In this document: positions 17,477-25,413 of the stretch, in pieces | Layout: each line of letters starts with the position of its first letter | Numbering within the stretch: position 1 is the first letter of the stretch | From: an uncultured Clostridium sp. | GTDB taxonomy: Bacteria > Bacillota > Clostridia > UBA1212 > UBA1255 | Length of the DNA: 51,655 bases | Direction: 5' to 3' | Assembly (NCBI GenBank): GCA_900543695.1 | Contig: UQSG01000022.1 | Coordinates: forward strand, 1 to 51,655 | Notes under the pieces: generated by a model | What the model was told of the DNA's origin: nothing | Seen by the model: only the letters and a program-made list of their open reading frames with translations | Databases searched by the model: none | Position numbers and translations under genes: made by a program

Positions 17477-19540
17477 ATGAAAAAAGTTATGATGATTCTT
17501 CTTGCCCAGACCATCCTTCTTTCGTTTTGCCTGGCCGGGCCTGCTCCGCAGGGAAGCGCCTCGCAGCAGACGCCGGGTGTGTACGATACCTGGGTTGCTA
17601 CGGACGGCTTGGGCCGCAGTCTGCCAAGCGCGGAGGAAGCGGGCGATACCCGTACGGACAAATATGTCGGATTGTTTTATTTCATCTGCCATGACGATCC
17701 TCAAAACGGCGGCACCGGCACGCTGATAGATAATTCAAAGGTGTTTGCGGAGGGCGGCCTGTTTGCCGTCTGGGAAATGCTTCTGCAGGATCAGACGCAT
17801 GTGTGGGGCGAGCCGTATTTCGGATATTACGTGAATACGGATGAATGGGTCTACCGCAAACACGCGGCGATGTTTTCCGCTTTAAATATCGACTTCATTT
17901 TTGTAGACCTGTCCAACAGCTTCCTACACGGAGAAGGATTATTTATCCTGTTTGAAACATGGCATAAAATTCGGGAAGAAGGCGGAACGACACCGCAGAT
18001 CGCACTCTTTTGCGGCTGGAGGCCCAGCACGGCGCGTTTTACCTTGGATGCTGTCTGGGAACGGATTTATCAAAACGAAGCGTATCGGGATCTGTTTTTT
18101 GAATGGGAGGGCAAACCGCTCTTTTTAGGCAGTCCGGCGGATTTAACGCAGGAATATCTGGACTTTTTTACGATTCGGGAATCCTGGGTAGGGACCGGTT
18201 CAAGCTCGGAGTACGTCTATACGGGTGTCAATCAGTGGAACTGGTTCGATCCCTATCCGCAGACGGTAGGGAAAAACGCGCGCGGGGAAAACGAGCACAT
18301 TTCCGTATCTGCGGCAGGTCATGCAAATTCGGACACCAGCAGAAGCTATGTTGGCGACGGCGGAGCCCTTTCAGCGCAAAATGCAGATTTCGGATTCTCT
18401 TTGACGACTACCGGGGAAGGGCTGTTTTTTCAGCAGCAGTGGGAGTATGCGCTGCAGGTGGATCCGATGGTTATTACTATTACGGGATGGAACGAATTCT
18501 CGGTGGGCGCACAGTCCAACCTTGGAGAAGGGCAGGTCATGGCCGGAACCTATCACGTAAACTTCAGTGATCCGCAGTATGACCGGCATTACATTGATCT
18601 TTTTAATACGGAATTCAGCCGCGACATCGAACCGATCAACGGATTTTTCAATGATAATTATTATTATCAGATGGCGTCATATATTCGAAAATTCAAAGGA
18701 ACGGCTGCGGTTCCCTGTGCCGAGGGTGGCCGGGACATCGATCTGTCTGCGCCCTATGAGGAACAGTGGGCGGACGTAGGACCTCTTTTTTGCGATACGA
18801 TGGGAGACATCGCCCATCGGGACAGTCCTTCACTGGAAAATGTCTATCGCTATGTCAATACGACGGGCCGAAACGATATTGTTTCCGTAAAGGTTTCTAA
18901 AGAAAACGGATATACGGCGTTTCTGATTACCTGCGCGGAAGAGCTTGTATACGGTGCAGAAGGCGTGGCCGGCAGGGCGGGTATTGATTTCAAGGAACCG
19001 GAAGACGGCGCCTTGCAGACCTTCGTGAATGCATCAGAAGGAGACGTGTCCGAAGCAGGTTCCAATTGGATGAATTTGCTGATCGACAGCGATCAAAATG
19101 CGGATACCGGATGGGAAGGATATGACTATATCCTAAACCGCAGCCGGGACGGCAAGACGGTTTCAGTAGAAAGATTCCTGTATAATTCCTGGGAGTTTGA
19201 ACGCGTAGGCCAGGCGGAATATGTTATTGATGGAGAAAACCTTGTCATTCGGGTTGCAGATTCTCTGGTCGGATTGGAGGGACGTGATCAGTTTGATTTT
19301 AAAGCAGCGGATAATTCTGTTGCCGACGGAGATGTGCTGAAGTTTATGACGTTAGGCGATGCGGCGCCGGATAACCGATTTAACTTTCGTTATATTAAAC
19401 AAAGCGGAGGCTCCGGCGGGCATGGGGAAGGCGTTTCTGCCGCGGTGTTTAAAGGGATCGGTATTTGCGCCGGGATATTGATCCTTGCGGGATTGTGCGT
19501 GGTCGCGGTAAAAGCTTGCGTGGCCAAGCGAAAAAAATAA
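17477..19540 (+). CDS. Surface GH99/GH71-like glycoside hydrolase with CBM9-like domain
   Basis: A 687-residue protein with a signal peptide (about residues 1-27). A large TIM-barrel-like region starts at KYVGLFYF near residue 56 and carries WGEPYFGYY, NIDFIFVDLSN and ITGWNEFSVG, a pattern seen in GH99-like and GH71-like enzymes; the Glu of WNEF would be a catalytic candidate. A second domain with LLIDSDQNADTGWEGYDYI near residue 530 looks like a CBM9/DOMON-type sugar-binding fold. A C-terminal membrane helix and KRKK tail anchor it. Substrate and activity are not established. It lies inside the operon between the solute-binding protein and paralogue B. Confidence 0.72.
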   Translation: MKKVMMILLAQTILLSFCLAGPAPQGSASQQTPGVYDTWVATDGLGRSLPSAEEAGDTRTDKYVGLFYFICHDDPQNGGTGTLIDNSKVFAEGGLFAVWEMLLQDQTHVWGEPYFGYYVNTDEWVYRKHAAMFSALNIDFIFVDLSNSFLHGEGLFILFETWHKIREEGGTTPQIALFCGWRPSTARFTLDAVWERIYQNEAYRDLFFEWEGKPLFLGSPADLTQEYLDFFTIRESWVGTGSSSEYVYTGVNQWNWFDPYPQTVGKNARGENEHISVSAAGHANSDTSRSYVGDGGALSAQNADFGFSLTTTGEGLFFQQQWEYALQVDPMVITITGWNEFSVGAQSNLGEGQVMAGTYHVNFSDPQYDRHYIDLFNTEFSRDIEPINGFFNDNYYYQMASYIRKFKGTAAVPCAEGGRDIDLSAPYEEQWADVGPLFCDTMGDIAHRDSPSLENVYRYVNTTGRNDIVSVKVSKENGYTAFLITCAEELVYGAEGVAGRAGIDFKEPEDGALQTFVNASEGDVSEAGSNWMNLLIDSDQNADTGWEGYDYILNRSRDGKTVSVERFLYNSWEFERVGQAEYVIDGENLVIRVADSLVGLEGRDQFDFKAADNSVADGDVLKFMTLGDAAPDNRFNFRYIKQSGGSGGHGEGVSAAVFKGIGICAGILILAGLCVVAVKACVAKRKK

Positions 19541-19592
19541 GTTATTTTGCATAAAGCAAGAAGACAATATATTTAGAAATGGAGGAGTTTGT

Positions 19593-20711
19593 ATGTGTGG
19601 AAGGTGTAGATGGAAAAAGCTGGCTTTTGTAATGGCAGCAGTTCTTTTGCTGGTAACCGGTTGTATGGTACCGGCTATGGCTTCGGAGGTGCCGGAAGAA
19701 TGGGGACTTCCGATAACGACGTATGAATATGATTTCTCAAAAGATACGTTTAATACGGATCTGGGGCATGCCGGCGTCGACTCGGACTTCGAGACAGACT
19801 GGAGCTGTGAATTTCCGATGGGCTTTGGAGGAGCTATCGGCTCAGAGGAAGACAGAGGAAATTTCTTTGCTTCCATGACGTATTTCGGCCTGAAATATAA
19901 TCAGGTGATGGAGACCGCGTATCGATTTGCCCTCGATATGAAATATGATCGCGGCCCGTACGGCGGCTTTGCGGTACGCTGCGGAGTACCCGTCAAACTG
20001 ACGGTGGGCACTCCCTGGACGATCAACTATTATGAATTGGATCGCTATCAGGAAAACGGCGGCGCGAATGCAGATACCGGTATAGGCCCCAGTGGAATTT
20101 ATGTATTCCCTACAGCCGAGAATCAGATCCGGATTGCGATTAAAACCATAGAGACAGACGGCTCTTATCTGGCAGAAGAACAATTTAATATTGACATGGG
20201 ATACGATGTGGCGGGACGCTTCATCCGTTATACGGTGCTGGATACGGGAAGCGAACTTTCCGTGTATGCCGGCAGCGATCTGGTTGTCAGAATTGCCTTT
20301 TCTGATGCGGGCACGTATGACGTCTTTGCCGAGGACAAGGATGAGGAATATTATAAGACGGCGGTTTTGTACAATGCTGACGGAACGGAAATCGGAAGCG
20401 TTGACGGAAACGCCAGAATCGCGGTAAAGAGCGGCATCGCCCTGATGCAGCGGGGAGACGTTCCGGGCGGTATTTCCTATGACAATATTCTCATAGAAAC
20501 TTATGAACCGGAGCAGACGCCGCCGGGGGAGGAAACGCCGGATCTTCCGGATGATCCGGAGCCAAGTGCCCCGACGGATCCCGAGCCGAATACGCCTACG
20601 GGTGAGTCCGGAATGCTCGTATTTGCAGTGGGAGTCATTTTGCTGGCCGCCCTGGCGCTGCATAGCAGAGCGCGGCTTGCCATGAGGCAGAAAGGACGCG
20701 CAGAAGAGTAG
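19593..20711 (+). CDS. Secreted membrane-anchored protein, lectin-like (paralogue B)
   Basis: A 372-residue relative of the protein at 14784-15941. It has a hydrophobic signal segment; cleavage after AMA is likely, although VTGC could also be read as a lipobox. The outer domain shares the YYExDxYxENGG motif (near residue 147) and the YYKTAVL ... NARIAV block, followed by a Pro/Glu/Thr linker and a C-terminal membrane helix with a charged tail. GGAGG precedes the ATG. The two paralogues flank the solute-binding and hydrolase genes, so they may have arisen by duplication and may bind different parts of one glycan. Confidence 0.8.
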   Translation: MCGRCRWKKLAFVMAAVLLLVTGCMVPAMASEVPEEWGLPITTYEYDFSKDTFNTDLGHAGVDSDFETDWSCEFPMGFGGAIGSEEDRGNFFASMTYFGLKYNQVMETAYRFALDMKYDRGPYGGFAVRCGVPVKLTVGTPWTINYYELDRYQENGGANADTGIGPSGIYVFPTAENQIRIAIKTIETDGSYLAEEQFNIDMGYDVAGRFIRYTVLDTGSELSVYAGSDLVVRIAFSDAGTYDVFAEDKDEEYYKTAVLYNADGTEIGSVDGNARIAVKSGIALMQRGDVPGGISYDNILIETYEPEQTPPGEETPDLPDDPEPSAPTDPEPNTPTGESGMLVFAVGVILLAALALHSRARLAMRQKGRAEE

Positions 20712-20736
20712 TAGAATACCTAAACAGGAGGGCAGT

Positions 20737-22443
20737 ATGCACAAAATTACTTCGATCCGCATAGCCGGTACGGATATCGGCCAATACACGATCCTTTACG
20801 CGTCGGACAGTCATCCCGCGGAGATTAATGCGGCCAAAGAACTACAGCGTTATATATATAACAGCACCGGCGTCTTGCTTTCGATGTCTGAAGACGGTAC
20901 GCCCGGCCGGGAAAACGCTCCCGAAATCTGTATCGGCGGTACGAACCGGAACGAGCCCGAGACATTTGACGGACAAGAGGAAGCTTTTCATATTTATTAT
21001 AAGGCGCCGCGGCTTTATATTGCCGGCGGCGGCGCGAGAGGCACGCTTTACGGGGTATATGCATTTTTGGAAACCTATCTGGGATGGCGTTGGTTCGCGC
21101 CGGACACGGAGGAATGCGTGCTCAGCGGCGCGGTTGAAATCCCGGCGGACTGTAATTTGTATTGCCGCCCTGCTTTGGAGTACAGAGACGTGTATTGGTT
21201 CAGTGCTTTTGACACTCCCTGGGCGGTGAAAATGAAGCTGAACGCATCGGGAGACCATCGAAAATTAGGACCCGAATACGGAGGCGGAATCGGCTACGGC
21301 GGTCCGAGGTTTGTTCATACCTTTTCTGATTTTATGCCGTTGTCAGAATATTTTCAGGAGCATCCCGAATATTATTCCCTGCGCGGCGGCGCCCGGTGCG
21401 GAGAATATCTGTATACCCAGCTCTGTCTGACGAATCCGGACGTATTGCGGATCATTACGGAGAAAATACTGGCTTATATGGAGGCGCATCCGGATACGCG
21501 CATTATTTCTGTTTCTCAGGATGACAGTTATGTGGGGGACAGCTATTGCCACTGTGCCGAATGCGAAAAAATCCATCGGGAAGAAGGATCGCCTATGGGC
21601 TCGCTTCTGCGGTTTGTCAATGCAATTGCGGAAACCGTAAAAATACGATATCCGCATTTAAGCATCGATACATTAGCGTATCAGCATACCTTTGAACCGC
21701 CGCTTCATACGGTGCCGCGGGACAATGTAATCATCCGGCTGTGTACCTGGAATCCGATTCTTTCCCAAAAGCATATCGAAAGGCGGAACATCCGGGAAGC
21801 CCTGACGCGCTGGAAGGCAGTATGCAACCGTATTTATATCTGGGATTACACTACAAATTTCAGCGATTACCTGGCAACTTTCCCCAATTTTGCAAACTTA
21901 CAGCCTAATGTGAGACTGTTTGCGGACAATCACGTAAAAGGTATTTTTGCGCAGGGAAATTATCAGTCTGTGAGCGGAGAGTTTGGGGAGCTGCGCGCCT
22001 ACCTGCTGGCCCGGCTGCTCTGGGAGCCTGAGATGGAGCCGGATGCTTACTATGGGCATATGGATGCGTTTTTAGAAGGCTATTATGGGAAGGGTTGGCG
22101 TTATATCAGAAACTACATCGATTATGTCCAGGGAATTGTTTCGGGTTCTTCCGTGAGCAATCGAGGGACTCCGACGGAAATTTTGCCGCCGGAGCAGTTT
22201 GACCTGAAGCTGGCAGAGTCATGGTGGGACCAGGCGGAGGCTATGGCGGATTCACCGCGGGACCGGGCGCATATTGAAAAATCAAGGCTGCAGCTTCTGC
22301 ATTGGGAATTGTTCCGTGACGGTCACACCGACGCGAAGGACGAGAAGGCGCAGGCCTTTTATGCTCTTCTGAAAAAGCACGGGATCACTCATCTGAATGA
22401 AGGCGCGGCGGTTCCGGTACCTTCCTGCGGCGCGGAGCAGTAA
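20737..22443 (+). CDS. DUF4838 protein, GH67-like N-terminal fold, probably cytoplasmic
   Basis: A 568-residue protein without a signal peptide. It begins with a small alpha/beta domain like the N-terminal part of alpha-glucuronidases (NAAKELQRYIYNSTG, then ARGTLYGVYAFLETYLGWRW), followed by a barrel region of the DUF4838 family (VSQDDSYVGDSYCHCAEC near residue 262 and HTVPRDNVIIRLCTWNP). Members occur in carbohydrate-use loci. Its location suggests that it processes a fragment after uptake, but no activity has been shown. AGGAGGG precedes the ATG, and the operon ends at the terminator from 22473. Confidence 0.8.
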   Translation: MHKITSIRIAGTDIGQYTILYASDSHPAEINAAKELQRYIYNSTGVLLSMSEDGTPGRENAPEICIGGTNRNEPETFDGQEEAFHIYYKAPRLYIAGGGARGTLYGVYAFLETYLGWRWFAPDTEECVLSGAVEIPADCNLYCRPALEYRDVYWFSAFDTPWAVKMKLNASGDHRKLGPEYGGGIGYGGPRFVHTFSDFMPLSEYFQEHPEYYSLRGGARCGEYLYTQLCLTNPDVLRIITEKILAYMEAHPDTRIISVSQDDSYVGDSYCHCAECEKIHREEGSPMGSLLRFVNAIAETVKIRYPHLSIDTLAYQHTFEPPLHTVPRDNVIIRLCTWNPILSQKHIERRNIREALTRWKAVCNRIYIWDYTTNFSDYLATFPNFANLQPNVRLFADNHVKGIFAQGNYQSVSGEFGELRAYLLARLLWEPEMEPDAYYGHMDAFLEGYYGKGWRYIRNYIDYVQGIVSGSSVSNRGTPTEILPPEQFDLKLAESWWDQAEAMADSPRDRAHIEKSRLQLLHWELFRDGHTDAKDEKAQAFYALLKKHGITHLNEGAAVPVPSCGAEQ

Positions 22444-22472
22444 GAGCGCGCTGGCTTCAGGAAAAACGGCGA

Positions 22473-22515
22473 CAGCGGCAGGGGCGGTATCAGCCTCTGC
22501 CGCTGCGTTTATTCT
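22473..22515 (+). terminator. Hairpin terminator after the surface operon
   Basis: The 13-base arm at 22473-22485 pairs with 22493-22505, with one G-U pair and a seven-base loop. A CGTTTATTCTG tail follows, so the T-run is weak although the stem is strong. Confidence 0.7.
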
Positions 22516-22550
22516 GTTCCGCATTCTTTTGCTCGAGCGAGCTTCCGAAA

Positions 22551-22784
22551 TTACGGAAGCATCGTAGGCGTAGCTGCGGGCGTTGCCGTAGCCATATGGT
22601 CGTTTGTTCTGTCATGATCATCTGTCATGAGATCCTCAATCGGATTATTCGTGTGGCGCGACTCTGTTGCATGGTTTGCCCCGTCGCCGACGTTGCCGTC
22701 TTCCTTCCGGCAAGCGGAAAGCGAACAAGTCATGCAGATCGCAGCCGCGGCAAGAAAACACGAAGCGATTCTTTTAAAATTCAT
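22551..22784 (-). CDS. Small lipoprotein, function unknown
   Basis: A 77-residue product with a lipoprotein signal ending in LSAC (Cys near residue 25) and then a short polar tail rich in Asp, His, Thr and Pro, with no recognised domain. On this strand GGAGGTTGAG stands six bases before the ATG, which supports a real gene. The stop codon lies in a short hairpin, GCTTCCG/CGGAAGC at 22541-22560. It runs opposite to the surface operon and is probably unrelated to it. Confidence 0.7.
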   Translation of the reverse strand: MNFKRIASCFLAAAAICMTCSLSACRKEDGNVGDGANHATESRHTNNPIEDLMTDDHDRTNDHMATATPAATPTMLP

Positions 22785-22898
22785 CTATCTCAACCTCCGA
22801 ATTTAAATTCTCATCCTTTAAAATCGCGAACGCAGCTTCCCTTCAAAACATACGTTCGAATATTACTATTTGTAAAAATAAAAATTTTATTCAAATCC

Positions 22899-22926
22899 TT
22901 GCGTGCATCTTGCATATTTTTATAAA
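22899..22926 (+). promoter_or_regulatory. Promoter of the zinc-ribbon membrane protein gene
   Basis: TTGCGT at 22899-22904 and TATAAA at 22921-22926 are separated by 16 bases, 48 bases before the ATG. The match is moderate. Confidence 0.55.
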
Positions 22927-22974
22927 ATGAGAGATAATATTAAATGTAATTTTATGTAACGGAGGTTGTAAAAT

Positions 22975-23481
22975 ATGTCCTTTTGCGGTAAATGTGGAAA
23001 AGAACTGAATGACGGCGTAAAATTTTGCCCTGCATGCGGTGAGCCCACGGAAAATGGAACGCAGCAGAACGAAAAAAGCACCAGCTACGCAGGCGACGCA
23101 TATCAGAATGCGAAAAGCAAGGTTGAGACAATATTGGATACGAAGGACACGAGCGGAGAATATGCCAGAGAAGATATAGAGAAAAACAAGGTGATCTGTG
23201 CGCTGGCGTACATACCGATTCTATTTTTCCTTCCTCTGGTAGCATGCCCGAAGGATTCAAAATTTGCTAAATTTCACGCGAATCAAGGCCTGCTGGTTTT
23301 AATTCTGGCCGTCGTCTGTAATGTTATCGGAAGCCTGATCGGACTGATTCCGATTTTCGGAACGATCGTATGGATCCTGCTGGACGTTGTGATCTTTGGC
23401 GCTTTTCTGTTTGGCCTGATCAATACGCTGCAGGGTAAGGCAAAAGAGCTTCCCTTCATAGGCGGAATTCGTCTGATCTGA
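22975..23481 (+). CDS. Zinc-ribbon plus DUF4870-like membrane protein
   Basis: A 168-residue protein. An N-terminal zinc ribbon has two CxxC pairs (CGKCG near residue 4 and CPACG near 19). A charged linker follows, and then three hydrophobic segments in the region VICALAYIPILFFLPLVA ... FAKFHANQGLLVLIL, which match the DUF4870-like pattern (a short loop with Phe-His-Ala-Asn-Gln-Gly). GGAGGTTG precedes the ATG. The family has no assigned function; a quality-control or stress role is conceivable but unsupported. Confidence 0.82.
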   Translation: MSFCGKCGKELNDGVKFCPACGEPTENGTQQNEKSTSYAGDAYQNAKSKVETILDTKDTSGEYAREDIEKNKVICALAYIPILFFLPLVACPKDSKFAKFHANQGLLVLILAVVCNVIGSLIGLIPIFGTIVWILLDVVIFGAFLFGLINTLQGKAKELPFIGGIRLI

Positions 23482-23483
23482 TT

Positions 23484-24269
23484 TTATTCGTTAAAATATT
23501 GTATTCGGAGCTGATCGGAAATTAATGCAATCAGTTCCTTGACGCAGAGCGTGTAATTTGATGCGTCGACGTCGTAGCCCAGAATTGTGCGAAGGATGTA
23601 TTCTTTCCCGCAGGCGTTGTTTATGTGGGTAACGGCTCGGGCAATTGCACGCTCTATGTGTCGGACGTTGGTATCGAATTCCTCTGCCAGCTTTGAATAC
23701 AGGCGGGACGAAAGATCGGGGAGCTTGCTTTTGCTCAGCGTAATATGAATCACGGCGCTTTTTAAATAATGATAACCGGCAAAATGTGCCGGTAATTTTA
23801 ATTTATGAAAAAGCTCGCTGAGAATTCTGGATAATTCGGCTTTGGTCGGGCGCTCTGGAGCTTCTTCTGCCTCACGGCTGCGGACCATGTGAAGCGTATC
23901 GTAAAGCACGCGCGGATTGTCTAAATTCTGCATAAACAGCTGCGCACCTTCGCTGATCGCCTGCGGCATATAAGCCTCTCCCTCTTTGCTGGATGCCGTA
24001 GTAATGATTTTTACTTTATTCGATGCATTCCGGCAGAGCTTACGGATAATGGCGTTCATGCTCCCATGATCGAGAGACAGGTCTGAAATCAAAACATCCG
24101 GCGACAGTCGTTCGCATAATTCCATGATATCTGTCGTATATTTCGAAGAAGCGATCATGCTTACATCCTCAAACGAAGCGATATTATTTGCGATTTTCTG
24201 TAAATATTCGTCGTCGCCGATCGCGGCGATCACTTTCATTGCACCTGGAAGCGCCACTGTTGTTACCAT
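23484..24269 (-). CDS. Spo0A-like regulator with degenerate receiver (paralogue)
   Basis: From ATG at 24269 the product has 261 residues, the Spo0A size. The receiver half keeps an Asp at the phosphorylation position (residue 63 in PDVLISDLSLD) but has Asn 115 where receivers carry the conserved Lys. The C-terminal half aligns with the Spo0A DNA-binding domain (LKLPAHFAGYHYLKSAV, then the helix HIERAIARAVTHI), but the recognition region differs strongly from canonical Spo0A. The ATG is directly next to AAAGG, so GTG at 24257 is an alternative. A frame continuing to TTG at 24326 would lie in the promoter. It is divergent from the true spo0A-like gene at 24589. Confidence 0.82.
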   Translation of the reverse strand: MVTTVALPGAMKVIAAIGDDEYLQKIANNIASFEDVSMIASSKYTTDIMELCERLSPDVLISDLSLDHGSMNAIIRKLCRNASNKVKIITTASSKEGEAYMPQAISEGAQLFMQNLDNPRVLYDTLHMVRSREAEEAPERPTKAELSRILSELFHKLKLPAHFAGYHYLKSAVIHITLSKSKLPDLSSRLYSKLAEEFDTNVRHIERAIARAVTHINNACGKEYILRTILGYDVDASNYTLCVKELIALISDQLRIQYFNE

Positions 24270-24297
24270 CCTTTCAGCTTCTTTTTTACGGAACAAA

Positions 24298-24326
24298 ATG
24301 ATATCATGAGATTCGAAAAAAGTCAA
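24298..24326 (-). promoter_or_regulatory. Promoter of the degenerate Spo0A paralogue
   Basis: On the minus strand TTGACT (24321-24326) and TATCAT (24298-24303) are 17 bases apart. The spacer contains TTTTTCGAA (24312-24320), one base from the 0A-box core TTTGTCGAA, so Spo0A control is possible but not shown. Confidence 0.7.
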
Positions 24327-24439
24327 ACATAAATTTCTATAATTATAACATTTTTGGAAGGCATGTTATTTCTTGTAAAATTTTAAAATTAATAGTTAAA
24401 ATCAGGATGTTTTTCAGAGAAATTGTGAGGATTTAAGAA

Positions 24440-24499
24440 TATTTCCCGGGAAATAAAGAATTTTTTGACAAAATCAGAGGCCGCATGATAAAATGCGGC
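24440..24499. promoter_or_regulatory. spo0A promoter with two palindromes
   Basis: TTGACA at 24465-24470 and TAAAAT at 24489-24494 (18-base spacing) form the plus-strand promoter of spo0A. A perfect 16-base palindrome, TATTTCCCGGGAAATA, occupies 24440-24455, just upstream of the -35 box. A second dyad, GCCGCAT at 24480-24486 with ATGCGGC at 24493-24499, covers the -10 box. The positions suit an activator or repressor site each; the binding proteins are unknown. Confidence 0.65.
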
Positions 24500-24588
24500 T
24501 TACTCGGTAGTACGAAGAAGGACAACGCAGCACGCCGACGTTACAAAATAGACATATTTTCAATTTACGAAAGAGAAAGGTGATTGCT

Positions 24589-25398
24589 GTGAGAAGAGAA
24601 AAGTATTCTATTTTTGTTGTGGACGGGGATACCGGCTTTGCGGATGAGCTTGGGAGGCGGATTCTTGAGAGAAGCGACATGGATTTGTGCGGGAAGGCGT
24701 ACAGCGGTGACGTCGTACTGCCCATTGTAAAGGAGAAAAGACCGGATATTATTATCATGGATCTTACTCTGCCCGCATTAGATGGAATCAGTGTGATCCG
24801 GATGCTTCAGAAGGAGCTGACATACAGGCCGATCATCATTATTACGTCCGCTTATTCCAACGACATGCAGCGCTATCTTATCAATGATATCCCCAATGCC
24901 TATTTTGTACGGAAACCGATTTCTTTCGAAAATTTACTGGACCGAGCGTCGGAGCTCGTACAGGCGGCGTCCGGATTTTATGCAAAAGCAGCCGGTGAGA
25001 ACGTCGAAGCGGAACGTGCCTTTTATAGAATTCTGCGTTACAACAGCGCGGATTCCACATTTAAGAGAATTACCAGTCTTCTGCATGATCTTGGCGTTCC
25101 GGCACACCTCAGCGGATATGGATATCTTCGGGATGCAGTCTGCATGGTGATCGAGAACCCTATATTAATCAATAATATGACGAAGCAGGTATATCCCGCG
25201 CTTGCCGCAAGAAGCGGCAAAACGCCGGCAAGCGTTGAAAAGGCCATTCGGACTGCCGTAGAAGTATCCTGGAGCAGGGGAAGAGCCGAAATTCTGGAAG
25301 AGGTCTTCGGCTTTACGGTCAATTCACAAAAAGGAAAACCCACCAACACGGAATATATTGCCATGCTGGCGGATCGTTACAATGTCTGGATGAAATAA
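24589..25398 (+). CDS. spo0A: Sporulation master regulator Spo0A
   Basis: A 269-residue response regulator, the usual Spo0A length. The receiver has Asp 58 in IIIMDLTLP, Thr 86 and Lys 109 (FVRKP). The C-terminal domain is close to the Spo0A consensus: HDLGVPAHLSGYGYLRDAV, the helix VEKAIRTAVEVSWSRG, and KGKPTNTEYIAMLAD. The GTG start at 24589 has GAAAGGTG at 24575-24582 six bases upstream; GTG at 24580 overlaps that site. Phosphorylated Spo0A controls entry into sporulation. It is not next to spoIVB, its usual neighbour in Bacillus and many Clostridia. Confidence 0.92.
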   Translation: MRREKYSIFVVDGDTGFADELGRRILERSDMDLCGKAYSGDVVLPIVKEKRPDIIIMDLTLPALDGISVIRMLQKELTYRPIIIITSAYSNDMQRYLINDIPNAYFVRKPISFENLLDRASELVQAASGFYAKAAGENVEAERAFYRILRYNSADSTFKRITSLLHDLGVPAHLSGYGYLRDAVCMVIENPILINNMTKQVYPALAARSGKTPASVEKAIRTAVEVSWSRGRAEILEEVFGFTVNSQKGKPTNTEYIAMLADRYNVWMK

Positions 25399-25413
25399 AA
25401 ACAAAAAAGAATA

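Noticed and set aside
19842..20789. Minus-strand frame of 315 codons opposite the anchored paralogue B
   Set aside because: It is antisense to a gene with a clear signal peptide and paralogue; no ribosome binding site or motif was seen.
24311..24321. Confirmed 0A box
   Set aside because: TTTTTCGAA is one base off the core, and AT-rich sequence makes such matches common; kept only as a possibility.
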